Positions 1-8,161 of a DNA stretch of 64,000 nt are shown piece after piece (the first letter of the stretch is position 1; each line of letters starts with the position of its first letter). Below the pieces are notes generated by a model that saw only the letters and a list, made by a program, of their open reading frames with translations, searched no databases and was not told the DNA's origin. A program made the translations under genes and the position numbers. This DNA is from an uncultured Mucilaginibacter sp. GTDB lineage: Bacteria > Bacteroidota > Bacteroidia > Sphingobacteriales > Sphingobacteriaceae. Where the stretch lies: the NCBI GenBank assembly GCA_913775265.1, contig CAJYJH010000021.1, positions 62,001 through 126,000 of the forward strand, read 5' to 3'.

Positions 1-1
1 T

Positions 2-538
2 TTTAAAAAAGATAAATTTAAACTGCTAAATCATGGTGATTTCTGGCTATCACAAACGCCCGAAAAACCATCTTTGGGTTGGGACGCTACGTGTTGTAAC
101 CGTATATGCTCCTGGGTGTACCTGCAAGACATCAAATCGAAACGCAAGTTCTATTTCTTTAATGCCCACTACGACCATCAAGGTAATATTGCCCGCGAAG
201 AAAGCAGCAAGCTGATTATGCAACGTATTAAAAGCGTTGCCGGCAACGAGCCTGTAGTGTTAACCGGCGATTTTAACGGCGACCGTAGCAGCACCTGGTA
301 CCAGCGCATTGCAACATCCGGCTGGCTTAAAGATGCTTATACGCAGGTTAAATACCCATATGCTACTACCGGGTCTTTCAATAACTTCGGATCCAATATA
401 AAAAGTAATGAGGTGATAGACCACATCTTTACCACCAGCAACTTTAAAGTGCTGCGTTGGGGGTTACTGACAGATAGTTATCATGGTAAGTACCCATCAG
501 ACCATTTTCCGATAACTGCACAAATAGCGTTTAAATAA
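2..538 (+). CDS. Endonuclease/exonuclease/phosphatase family protein, C-terminal part
   Basis: This is the C-terminal 178 residues of a reading frame that enters from the left edge, so the start is not visible. The frame is open from base 2. It carries the late motifs of the EEP (DNase I / sphingomyelinase-like) fold: a GWDA..CNR segment, NAHYDHQG, the metal and catalytic GDFNGD motif, IDHIF, and the terminal SDHFPI with the catalytic His. Such enzymes are metal-dependent phosphodiesterases or phosphatases and in Bacteroidetes are often secreted, but the N-terminus needed to show export is missing. The substrate cannot be told from this part. A strong terminator follows directly. Confidence 0.85.
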   Translation, partial: FKKDKFKLLNHGDFWLSQTPEKPSLGWDATCCNRICSWVYLQDIKSKRKFYFFNAHYDHQGNIAREESSKLIMQRIKSVAGNEPVVLTGDFNGDRSSTWYQRIATSGWLKDAYTQVKYPYATTGSFNNFGSNIKSNEVIDHIFTTSNFKVLRWGLLTDSYHGKYPSDHFPITAQIAFK

Positions 539-542
539 AATC

Positions 543-585
543 ACGAAGGCCGGTTCATGTTGAATGATCCGGCCTTCGTTTTTGG
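543..585 (+). terminator. Rho-independent terminator after the EEP gene
   Basis: A perfect 11-bp stem (543-553 with 569-579) encloses a 15-base loop and is followed by a T run. It starts 4 bases after the EEP stop codon and separates that gene from the converging DUF4097 gene. Confidence 0.85.
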
Positions 586-610
586 TGATAAGGTATGTTT
601 AGGTAATATC

Positions 611-1651
611 TTATTCGAACTTAACGTTAACACTGCCACTTGAGGCATAGGCTTGCACCAGGGCGCCACCGCCGTTTATCTTTCCTTCTACCCTGTCTTT
701 GTCTTTGCTGCCTTCAAATCGGCTATTAACCAAAGTAGTATTTACGCGGTCGCCTTTTAAGTTCAGATTATATCCTTTTTGCTGTGGCATAATTAAATCA
801 ATGTAACCTGAGCTGGTATTCAACTTTACGTATCTGCCTACACTATTTAGTTGCGCATGTATACTACCGCCGCTGGTTGATGCATCAACGCCACCATCTA
901 TCTGAGAAAGATCGATAGTACCGCCCGATGTACTGGTTGATAAATCGCCCGCGATGTGATCAGCGTTGATACTGCCGCCAGACGTAGTTGCATTTATTTT
1001 TCCTTTTAACTGGCTTAATTTTAATGAACCGCCACTGGTTACCAGGTAAAGGTTGCCTTGGCAATTGCTGGCGCTGATGCTACCGCCGCTGGTTACTAAA
1101 TCAATATCCTGATCGGCATGATCAACCTCAATACTGCCGCCCGATGTACGCCCTTTAATACGACCGCTTACATGAATTACCTGCAAACTGCCACCGCTGG
1201 TTGCAAAGTTTTGCTCACCGGTAAGATTGGATAAGCTGATACTGCCGCCGCTGGTATTCAAATTGGTAGATACCGCTTTGGGTACATAAATCTTAAAGGA
1301 TATGCTGAGCGATTTATTCCAATTCATGTTAGATCTGGATTTTGCCGTAGCATGAAGCTCGTGGTTATCGTCTGTAATCTCTAAAGTGTAATTGTCTTTC
1401 AGGCGTTGCTCCAGTTCTTCTTTAGAAAGGTTATTGCGGTTGTTGCCCGAATTAACATAAACTTCTATCCTTGCCTCACCGGGTGCTACGCCGTCCACTT
1501 CAATGCTACCACCTGAGGTACGAACAAATACACCCTTGATGGCAGACTTAGAAAGCGCTTTGGTTAAATAGGGCTCAGTATTCCATTTGTTTTGCGCAGA
1601 GGCAGCGAGGCTGCTCAAAGCCATAAAAAGGATAAGGGATTGCTTTTTCAT
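611..1651 (-). CDS. DUF4097-like repeat (beta-solenoid) exported protein
   Basis: 346 residues. I chose the ATG at 1651 because a clean signal peptide (MKKQSLILFMALSSLAASAQ) starts there; an upstream ATG at 1792 would add 47 residues that do not look like an export signal. From about residue 45 the protein is built from about ten degenerate units of 16-20 residues, each with the core TSGGSI or a close variant (TSGGSL, TSGGTI, TSSGYI). This fits the right-handed beta-solenoid of the DUF4097 / putative adhesin families. Predicted exported, periplasmic or surface. The molecular role is unknown, and no enzyme motif is visible. Confidence 0.8.
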   Translation of the reverse strand: MKKQSLILFMALSSLAASAQNKWNTEPYLTKALSKSAIKGVFVRTSGGSIEVDGVAPGEARIEVYVNSGNNRNNLSKEELEQRLKDNYTLEITDDNHELHATAKSRSNMNWNKSLSISFKIYVPKAVSTNLNTSGGSISLSNLTGEQNFATSGGSLQVIHVSGRIKGRTSGGSIEVDHADQDIDLVTSGGSISASNCQGNLYLVTSGGSLKLSQLKGKINATTSGGSINADHIAGDLSTSTSGGTIDLSQIDGGVDASTSGGSIHAQLNSVGRYVKLNTSSGYIDLIMPQQKGYNLNLKGDRVNTTLVNSRFEGSKDKDRVEGKINGGGALVQAYASSGSVNVKFE

Positions 1652-1856
1652 TGTATTGGTTATTATGACCGTTTTACTGTTAAACTGATGATGGTTGTAG
1701 AGTAAAATTAATACCAAAACAACAAACAACTGATTACCAATAACATAAATACTATAGACAGAAATCAATCGTCCGACTGCGGAACAACACATGTTCGTAA
1801 CCGATACAGTTTTATAGACTGGCGCGGCATCAATTATCTATAAACGAAAAAAACAA

Positions 1857-1885
1857 GAGGCGCTTATGCATTACATAAGCGCCTC
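1857..1885 (-). terminator. Rho-independent terminator of the ADH / small-protein operon
   Basis: A perfect 12-bp GC-rich stem (1857-1868 with 1874-1885) with a 5-base loop. On the minus strand it is followed by TTGTTTTTTT, so it ends the transcript of the genes at 2409-3563 and 1911-2396. Confidence 0.9.
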
Positions 1886-1910
1886 GCAATCATAAATCCT
1901 TATATGTTTG

Positions 1911-2396
1911 CTACTTTTTCTTTTTATTGAGTGATACCAATACCACAAAGGTAACAATAGCCGCAGTGGCAGCCTTTTGCAGTACGGCTTTACGATTATA
2001 CTTCCACTCGGCAGCCCAGCCCTTTTCGGCAAAAATATTGGGTACATGGCCTTGTTTCAGGTCGTCAACGATACCTTCAACTACATTTACCCTGTCGGCC
2101 AGCAATAACGGTAACCAGTGCCCGTAACTCGACTCGCTGTATTTGAACGCGTAACGGCGTATAGCTCCACTTAAACCTTTTGGCGGACTGGCTGTACCAA
2201 ACACGGCCGATAAATTGGGGCGCTCGTTGGAGTGCAATACTTCTACCGTTGCGGGCTGCAATGGCGGACGTTCCCAGTTAATACGCTTATGGTCGTCGCC
2301 GGTATATTTTTTAATGGGATAGGTCGGCTCGTTCTCCGGATCAGCATCTATACCCCATCCATTGATATGCGAAAAATCTTTCTCTGTTGTGTCCAT
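1911..2396 (-). CDS. Small protein with C-terminal membrane anchor, function unknown
   Basis: 161 residues, ATG start. The N-terminal two thirds are soluble, charged and rich in Pro and Trp (HINGWGIDADPENEPTYP, INWERPPLQP). The C-terminus holds one hydrophobic segment (about residues 141-157, AAIVTFVVLVSL) followed by a run of lysines, so it is probably tail-anchored with the bulk in the cytoplasm. It starts 12 bases after the stop of the zinc alcohol dehydrogenase and shares its terminator, so the two are co-transcribed. I recognise the type as a Bacteroidetes hypothetical but know no function. A role beside the dehydrogenase is only inferred from the operon. Confidence 0.8.
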   Translation of the reverse strand: MDTTEKDFSHINGWGIDADPENEPTYPIKKYTGDDHKRINWERPPLQPATVEVLHSNERPNLSAVFGTASPPKGLSGAIRRYAFKYSESSYGHWLPLLLADRVNVVEGIVDDLKQGHVPNIFAEKGWAAEWKYNRKAVLQKAATAAIVTFVVLVSLNKKKK

Positions 2397-2408
2397 AGTT
2401 TTAATGTT

Positions 2409-3563
2409 TTACACCCTTGCAGATGGCGGAATTAAAATCGGTTTGATACAGTTATCCAGCTTGGCCGAAAAAATATGATAAGCATCAGCGGCTTCCTCTA
2501 ACGGAACTCGGTGCGATATAATTTCTTTCGGATTTAACCGGCCTTCTTTAATATGTTCAATCAAACGCGGTAGTAATCGTTTAACCGAAGCCTGGTTAGC
2601 CCGTATAGTAATACCTTTATTTACCACGTTGCCGATAGGCACCAGGTTATCGGTTGGGCCATACACGCCTACAATAGATACAATCCCGCCTTTTTTAACT
2701 GAATTAATGGCCCAGTGCAATGCCGTAGCCGAACCGGCTTGTAACATTAGTTTACGCCCGGTTATAGTTTGCATGGCACTGCCGGCAGCATCGCCGCCTA
2801 CAGCATCTATACATACATCAGCACCTAACCAGTCGGTTGTTTTTTTCAGGAACAACACAGGGTCTTCGAGCGATTTAAAGTTATAGGCCTCACATTGTGC
2901 ATACTTCCGCACAAAATCCAGGCGGTACTCCAAATGGTCAATCACAATTACCCTGGCTGCACCAAACAGCCACGATGATTTGGCGGCCATAATGCCCACC
3001 GGGCCAGCTCCAAACACCACTACGGTATCACCTTTTTTGATACCACCCATTTCGGCGGCCTGATAGCCTGTGGGTACAACGTCGGTCAATAGCACTGCAT
3101 CATCCGGATCCATCCAATCTGGAATTACGGTCGGACCGACATCGGCATAAGGAACCCGTACATATTCGGCCTGACCACCGTCAAATCCACCTGCTGTATG
3201 CGAATAACCGAATATCCACCCTACCGCCGTTGCTTCAGGATTTGACTCGTGACAGTTACCGTAGAGCTCCTGCTTACAGAAAGCACATTTGCCACAGGCA
3301 ATATTAAACGGAACCAGTACTGTATCGCCTACCTTTACTTTCTCTACGGATGAGCCAATCTCTTCTACCACACCGATAAACTCGTGCCCGAAGGTGGAGC
3401 CCACACGGGTATCGGGCACCAGTCCGTGATATAAGTGTAAATCCGACCCACAGATACACGAGCGGGTTACCCTCACTATAGCATCACCGGGATGCAAGAT
3501 TTCGGGATATGGTTTTTGATCGACCCTTACTCTAAAAGGCCCACGGTAATTCATTGCCAGCAT
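2409..3563 (-). CDS. Zinc-dependent alcohol dehydrogenase (formaldehyde-dehydrogenase-like MDR)
   Basis: 384 residues, the usual length for the medium-chain dehydrogenase/reductase family. Catalytic zinc ligands are Cys38, His60 and Glu61 (in CICGSD and FGHEF). The structural zinc site is Cys90, Cys93, Cys96 and Cys104. The nucleotide-binding Rossmann motif GAGPVG is at 185-190. The extended layout resembles glutathione-independent formaldehyde dehydrogenase-like ADHs that oxidise alcohols or aldehyde adducts with NAD(P). The true substrate is not determinable. ATG at 3563; a second ATG three codons later (3554) is equally possible. First gene of a two-gene operon with the small anchored protein downstream. 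Confidence 0.9.
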   Translation of the reverse strand: MLAMNYRGPFRVRVDQKPYPEILHPGDAIVRVTRSCICGSDLHLYHGLVPDTRVGSTFGHEFIGVVEEIGSSVEKVKVGDTVLVPFNIACGKCAFCKQELYGNCHESNPEATAVGWIFGYSHTAGGFDGGQAEYVRVPYADVGPTVIPDWMDPDDAVLLTDVVPTGYQAAEMGGIKKGDTVVVFGAGPVGIMAAKSSWLFGAARVIVIDHLEYRLDFVRKYAQCEAYNFKSLEDPVLFLKKTTDWLGADVCIDAVGGDAAGSAMQTITGRKLMLQAGSATALHWAINSVKKGGIVSIVGVYGPTDNLVPIGNVVNKGITIRANQASVKRLLPRLIEHIKEGRLNPKEIISHRVPLEEAADAYHIFSAKLDNCIKPILIPPSARV

Positions 3564-3681
3564 ACAATTTATTCCTTTCTTGTTTAATTATAAACTAATG
3601 GTTAATCAAATAACTTAGTAAATAATTTATTGTTTAGATAATATAGGAATAATGAATACTTGCAAACGCCGTGATTGCCCC

Positions 3682-4257
3682 TCAATCAACCGATTTCCGC
3701 CGCCTGATAATTAGCTTACCACTTTTAATGAGTTTCTTTTCCTGATCGGTAAAGGCCTCACGACCGCCAAAATCCTGCACCCAATAGCTATTGCGTTCGG
3801 CAATACCTACTTCTTTAAACGCAGGGTTCATTAGGTTTTTACAATGACCGGGGCTTTTAAACCAGCCCGCATTTACTTCGGCAATACTCTCCTGTCCTTT
3901 GGCTATGTTTTCGCCAATGGCAAAGCTTTTATAGCCATTATAATTATAGCCAGCGTCAAAAATCCGGTCTTGTATGGTGCGGCCATCCTTACTGGTGTGA
4001 TCAAAATAGTCGCGCTTGTCCATGTCTTTCGCATGGCCCTTGGCGGCGTCTTCTAACTGGTCGTTCCAAACCAATGGCGGCGCAGGCGGCATGTAAGTGG
4101 TTCCGCAACGGCAGCCCTGGGCACGGGTTTTATTAATGCGCTCTAAAAACTCATTTTTAAACGAGCTGTTGTCCATGTCGGGCAATTTAGCTGCGGTTAT
4201 GGCTCCTGCTAATATCATTAATCCAGCAATAAGCGGCTTCTTTAATAACTTCAACAT
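3682..4257 (-). CDS. CAP-domain (SCP/PR1) secreted protein
   Basis: 191 residues. An N-terminal hydrophobic signal segment (residues 7-23) is followed by a CAP domain from about residue 34. Visible CAP features are His75 and His87 in the HAKDM...YFDHTS stretch, GENIA (115-119) and GHCKNLMNP (137-145), which carry the conserved cavity His/Glu residues and the Cys of the family. Bacterial CAP proteins are exported; their activity is poorly known (lipid binding or protease-like roles have been proposed). A second Cys pair (GCRCG near 49-52) could form disulphides. It is transcribed alone. Confidence 0.85.
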   Translation of the reverse strand: MLKLLKKPLIAGLMILAGAITAAKLPDMDNSSFKNEFLERINKTRAQGCRCGTTYMPPAPPLVWNDQLEDAAKGHAKDMDKRDYFDHTSKDGRTIQDRIFDAGYNYNGYKSFAIGENIAKGQESIAEVNAGWFKSPGHCKNLMNPAFKEVGIAERNSYWVQDFGGREAFTDQEKKLIKSGKLIIRRRKSVD

Positions 4258-4440
4258 CTTACTCTTTCAGACACTAAAAATTCGATGTAGTTTAACGCAG
4301 TAAATGCGGGTAAATTATTTAAAGCTCATACTGCTTTGCTTTTAGCTTTACTCACTTCCTACTTGTTCGTACCGTCATCAATTTATGGCATATCAATCCG
4401 GTTACTTGCATAATTATTCGTTTCTTTGGCACCTCAAATT

Positions 4441-5496
4441 ATGGTTACCTTTTTCGAAGCTTCGCTCCAAAATATTTCAGTCCATCATGTAGGCAACCCC
4501 ATGCAGGATGAACGCTATGTGTTATCAGATACACCACTGGCTCTAAAAGATGAAATTATTCCGCGCCTGCTGATGCAGTATTTTTTAACACCGTTTGAGA
4601 AAACCAATGAGGTTTACCACCTGATGCATGCCGGCGGCGACCTGCACCTGAACGAAATTTATGCATATTGCACTGATATGTTTGCTGACGAAAGCCGTTT
4701 TCATGAGCTGTCGCAGCAAATAGCCAAGCACTTGTACAGCGTGTCGGGGCACCCTAAAATAAAAGCCGGTGAGGTATATATTGGTTACTTTAACAATGTA
4801 CAATTAGAGGGCGAGCAATTGGATGCCATTGGTATTTTTAAATCGGAAACTAAAGAAACATTTTTAAAGATTTTTCCGCAGGATAACGGTTTCGAACTGG
4901 ACTATGAAGAAAATGCCATTAATATCAATAAACTGGATAAAGGCTGCCTGATCATCAACTCGCAGAAAGAAGAAGGTTACAAAGTAGTGGTGATTGACCA
5001 CACCAACCGCAGCCAAGAAGCAGTGTATTGGAAAGACGAGTTTCTGAAATTAAAGGTGCGAAACGATAACTTTAACCAGACTAACAATGCCCTGAGCATT
5101 TACAAAAACTTTGTTACCGAAAAACTGGATGACGAGTTTGATATGAGCAAAGCCGATAAGATTGACTTACTCAACCGCTCGATGAAGTATTTTAAAGAGA
5201 AAGATACCTTTGAACTGGACGAATTTACGGGTGAAGTACTGGGTAACGATCAGGCTATCGAATCTTTCAAAACTTATAAGAACCAGTACGAGCAGGAATT
5301 TGAAACCAAGATACCCGACACTTTTGAAATATCGGATAACGCAGTTAAAAAACAGGCCCGTGTTTACAAAAGCGTTTTAAAGCTCGACAAAAACTTCCAC
5401 ATCTACATACACGGCAATAAAGAGCTTATTGAAAAAGGCTTTGATGATGATAAGGCCATGAACTTTTATAAGGTTTATTTTAAAGAAGAAGAGTAA
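4441..5496 (+). CDS. Nucleoid-associated protein, NdpA/YejK family
   Basis: 351 residues from ATG 4441; a TTG five codons upstream is less likely. The sequence starts with the family pattern of a short beta strand then ISVHHVGN, and continues with VLSDTPL, the YIGYFNNVQLEGEQLDAIGIFKSE region and a long charged alpha-helical C-terminal half. This matches the NdpA (37-kDa nucleoid-associated) family, DNA-binding proteins of bacterial chromosomes. The protein is acidic overall, as is common in Bacteroidetes versions. It stands alone between divergent and co-directional neighbours. Confidence 0.85.
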   Translation: MVTFFEASLQNISVHHVGNPMQDERYVLSDTPLALKDEIIPRLLMQYFLTPFEKTNEVYHLMHAGGDLHLNEIYAYCTDMFADESRFHELSQQIAKHLYSVSGHPKIKAGEVYIGYFNNVQLEGEQLDAIGIFKSETKETFLKIFPQDNGFELDYEENAININKLDKGCLIINSQKEEGYKVVVIDHTNRSQEAVYWKDEFLKLKVRNDNFNQTNNALSIYKNFVTEKLDDEFDMSKADKIDLLNRSMKYFKEKDTFELDEFTGEVLGNDQAIESFKTYKNQYEQEFETKIPDTFEISDNAVKKQARVYKSVLKLDKNFHIYIHGNKELIEKGFDDDKAMNFYKVYFKEEE

Positions 5497-5593
5497 GCTT
5501 TAAAACTGTAGTACCCTGTTGGCGCTCGAGGTTCTGACTCATTATTTCAAACATTATCTGCTGCCGCTCTATTGACTAAATAAAGGCAGCATT

Positions 5594-6448
5594 ATGAATG
5601 AGCGTTTTGACCAGGCAAATGGCATTAATTTTCATGTTTATTATGATGGTGATGAAAACTCAGAAGTCATAATCTTTCTGCATGGCTTTCCCGAATATGG
5701 TGGTGCCTGGCACCGGCAGCTTAGTTTTTTTGCCGAGCAAGGTTGTTACGCATTGGCACCCGACCAGCGCGGTTATAACTTAAGCAGTAAACCTAAGGGT
5801 ACTAAAGCTTATCTGCTCGATCATTTGGTAACTGACATGGCCGAGTGGATTAAACAATTGACCCCGCAGAAAGTAATTTTAGTAGCCCACGATTGGGGCG
5901 GTGGCGTGGCCTGGGCTTTGGCGACCAAACATCCAGAACTGTTACAAAAATTGGTGATCCTCAACATGCCGCATCTGGCAGTGATGAAAAAGCATTTACG
6001 AACCAATGTGAAACAGATGCTTAAAAGCTGGTATGCGGCCTTTTTTCAGCTGCCCCTATTACCCGAATTGATGTGTCGATTATGGAATTTTAAGTTTTTG
6101 ACGGGTGCCTTGGTTAACTCAGCCAATCCGAAAACATTTACCAAACAGGATTTGGAAAACTATCGCCAGGCATGGCGGCAACCGCACGTAACAACGGCTA
6201 TGCTGAACTGGTACCGGGCGTTTAAATACGACATCGGAAAAAAGCATAATGATGTGATTGTTCCTACCCTCATTATATGGGGCAAAAAAGACACTGCTTT
6301 AAATGCCCAGATGGCGAGCGACAGCATTGCCATGTGCAAACAAGGTAAACTCATCATGATTGAGGATGCTACCCACTGGTTGCATCACGAAAAACCTAAC
6401 GAAATCAATCGGATGATACTCAGCTTTCTTAAGGAGCGGAACGGTTAA
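5594..6448 (+). CDS. Alpha/beta-fold hydrolase, epoxide-hydrolase-like
   Basis: 284 residues, typical single-domain length, no signal peptide, so cytoplasmic. The oxyanion motif HGFPEYG (30-36) precedes the nucleophile elbow HDWGG with Asp100 in place of Ser. Asp233 (WGKKDTAL) and His261 (ATHWLHHE) complete the likely triad. An Asp nucleophile points to epoxide hydrolase or haloalkane dehalogenase chemistry rather than an esterase; a cap-domain Tyr such as Tyr207 or Tyr212 would favour epoxide hydrolase. The natural substrate is unknown. Confidence 0.85.
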   Translation: MNERFDQANGINFHVYYDGDENSEVIIFLHGFPEYGGAWHRQLSFFAEQGCYALAPDQRGYNLSSKPKGTKAYLLDHLVTDMAEWIKQLTPQKVILVAHDWGGGVAWALATKHPELLQKLVILNMPHLAVMKKHLRTNVKQMLKSWYAAFFQLPLLPELMCRLWNFKFLTGALVNSANPKTFTKQDLENYRQAWRQPHVTTAMLNWYRAFKYDIGKKHNDVIVPTLIIWGKKDTALNAQMASDSIAMCKQGKLIMIEDATHWLHHEKPNEINRMILSFLKERNG

Positions 6449-6516
6449 TATCACTCGGGCGGGTTGTATATCAAATTGAATGTTGCTATCATTACGGCAA
6501 CAAAACCAACTTGACC

Positions 6517-7128
6517 ATGAAAAAGTCTAAATACTTTACCGCTGCTCTGCTGTTGTTAAGCACTGTTACTTTCGCACAAAACAAACCCATGAAATGGCTT
6601 AACCAACCCAAACAATGGAAAGGTGATGCACACCAGCTCATCATGACCGTTGACCCCGGCACGGACTATTGGCGCGTTACACACTATGGTTTCATCCGCG
6701 ACTCAGGCCCATTTTATTACCAGGAAATGGAGGGTGATTTTGAAGCAACCGTTAAGGTAAGCGGCCATTACCAAGAACTGTTTCACCAAGCCGGATTAAT
6801 GATACGTATTGATAACAAGAACTGGATTAAAACCGGCATTGAGTATGTAGACGGCGTGCAAAACGTGAGTGCTGTAGTAACTCGCGAGGTGTCGGACTGG
6901 TCGGTAGTACCGCGCAATGATAGCCCGAAATCTATCTGGTTAAAGCTATTACGTAAAGGTGACTACGTACAGGTTGAATACTCTTTTGATGCTAAAACTT
7001 ACAAGATGCTGCGCTTAGCTTACTTCCCGCCCAACGTAAAAGCGCAAATAGGGATGGTGGCTGCTGCACCAGGTAAAAAAACGTTTCTGGTTACGTTTGA
7101 TAACTTTGTTGTGAAGCCTGTAAAATAA
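6517..7128 (+). CDS. DUF1349 domain protein, exported
   Basis: 203 residues from ATG 6517, chosen because the signal peptide MKKSKYFTAALLLLSTVTFAQ starts there. The rest matches the DUF1349 concanavalin-like fold: TDYWRVTHYGFIRDSGPFYYQ, GDFEATVKVSG, the QAGLMIRIDNKNWIKTGIEY core and TFDNFVVKP at the end. Members are predicted carbohydrate-binding-like beta-sandwich proteins. The function is not established. The exported form suggests a periplasmic or surface location. Confidence 0.85.
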   Translation: MKKSKYFTAALLLLSTVTFAQNKPMKWLNQPKQWKGDAHQLIMTVDPGTDYWRVTHYGFIRDSGPFYYQEMEGDFEATVKVSGHYQELFHQAGLMIRIDNKNWIKTGIEYVDGVQNVSAVVTREVSDWSVVPRNDSPKSIWLKLLRKGDYVQVEYSFDAKTYKMLRLAYFPPNVKAQIGMVAAAPGKKTFLVTFDNFVVKPVK

Positions 7129-7163
7129 TTTACTCAGGGTAGTTTTATATTAACCAACTTAAA

Positions 7164-8051
7164 CTATTCATCCAAAAGGAGGGCGTTAGGCAGAATATTG
7201 TCGAGCCCCCACCTTTCTTCAATGCCTAAACCAAACAGGGCAAAGTCGTACTTCACCGGATCGAGCGGGTCGAAATGGCGCAAGTGTTCGGTTAGTTCAA
7301 TAGCCGTTTGCCAATCGGTTTGTTTGCGGGTTATCAGTTTAAGCTTACGGGCAATACGGTCTACATGTAAATCGCATGGGCAAATCAACTGGGCCGGACT
7401 GATACGCTTCCAAATCCCAAAATCTACTCCCGCCTCATCCTGACGTACCATCCACCGCAAAAACATATTTAACCGCTTACAAGTAGACTTTTGCGACGGC
7501 GACGACACATGCTTTTTAGTACGATGCGGATAATCGGGTAAGGAAAAAAAGTAAGAACGAAAGTAATTGAGCGACGACTCCGCCCCAGCTACAGCCCCCC
7601 AGCCCCCTACAGGGGGAGCAAGAAGATCAGACGGATAATCTTGTTGCCAATCAAACTTCTGCTCCCCCTTTAGGGGGCTGGGGGGCATAAATGCATCCTC
7701 CAAACTCTCGTATTTTTCATAATGATGCCTGAAGAACGCGATAAAATATAGCGTATCAATATCGTTGAAAGTACGATGCTTAAACGTAAGCAGCTTTTTG
7801 AGATCAGGTTCCTGGTGATTGATAATAAAATCGTAAGGGGCACCATCCATCAGGGCAATCAGTTCGCGACACTTTTTGATGATAGTTACGCGCTGCCCCC
7901 AGGCTAAGGTTGCAGCCCAAAAGCCCATGATTTCGATATCCTGCTGCTTGCTAAACTGGTGCGGTATTACAATCGGGTCGTTCTCAATGAACTCCAGCCG
8001 GTTGTATTGCGCTACTTTAGCATCCAGAAAAGCTTTGATATCGGTTACCAT
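7164..8051 (-). CDS. TIGR02757 / DUF2400 family protein carrying a translated repeat insertion
   Basis: 295 residues. Family hallmarks are ATLAWGQR near the N-terminus, the STCKRLNMFLRWMVR block (189-203), QLICPCDLHVDRIARKL (221-237) and DPVKYDFALFGLGI (264-277). The fold is thought to be related to helix-hairpin-helix DNA glycosylases, but function is unproven. Residues about 122-153 (starting MPPSPLKGE, ending VGGWGA) are encoded by a 93-base inverted-repeat element (7594-7686). It is exactly 31 codons, so the frame is kept, and it sits in a loop between SLEDAF and AESSLNYFRSYFF. Without it the protein would be about 264 residues, close to my recollection of the family's usual length. The insertion may or may not affect activity. 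Confidence 0.9.
   Translation of the reverse strand: MVTDIKAFLDAKVAQYNRLEFIENDPIVIPHQFSKQQDIEIMGFWAATLAWGQRVTIIKKCRELIALMDGAPYDFIINHQEPDLKKLLTFKHRTFNDIDTLYFIAFFRHHYEKYESLEDAFMPPSPLKGEQKFDWQQDYPSDLLAPPVGGWGAVAGAESSLNYFRSYFFSLPDYPHRTKKHVSSPSQKSTCKRLNMFLRWMVRQDEAGVDFGIWKRISPAQLICPCDLHVDRIARKLKLITRKQTDWQTAIELTEHLRHFDPLDPVKYDFALFGLGIEERWGLDNILPNALLLDE
7594..7686. repeat. Inverted-repeat element, copy A, inside a coding sequence
   Basis: Two 27-base arms (7594-7620 and 7660-7686) are inverted copies matching at 26 of 27 positions, around a 39-base spacer. Each arm is itself a small hairpin (CCCCCT facing AGGGGG) and is far more GC-rich than its surroundings. Total length is 93 bases, divisible by three, with no stop in the host frame. 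Copy B at 9309-9413 shares the arm sequence and the adjoining interior stretch (ATCAAACTnCTGCTCCCCC). It looks like a non-autonomous, REP-like mobile repeat. No transposase is nearby. Confidence 0.85.
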
Positions 8052-8065
8052 TGTTTAAAAAAGTT

Positions 8066-8158
8066 AGAGCCAAGAACCAAGAGCCAGGAACTAAGACAGT
8101 ACACTCGACTATACTTAATTCAAAACCCTTGGTTCTTGGCTCTTGTGTCTTGGTTCTT
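8066..8158. repeat. Intergenic inverted repeat of AAGAACCAAGAGCC type
   Basis: A perfect 16-bp inverted repeat (8066-8081 with 8128-8143) is flanked on each side by a degenerate second copy of the same unit (8082-8097 and 8145-8158). Each arm is therefore a tandem pair. It nearly fills the gap between the PLP enzyme and TIGR02757 genes. It is unrelated in sequence to the C/G-rich elements at 7594 and 9309. It could fold in the transcript and act as an attenuator or processing site, which is inference. Confidence 0.75.
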
Positions 8159-8161
8159 TCT

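Noticed and set aside
850-1520. Regularly spaced DNA repeats that might suggest an array
   Set aside because: They are the codons of the TSGGS protein repeats, kept in frame and varied at the third position.
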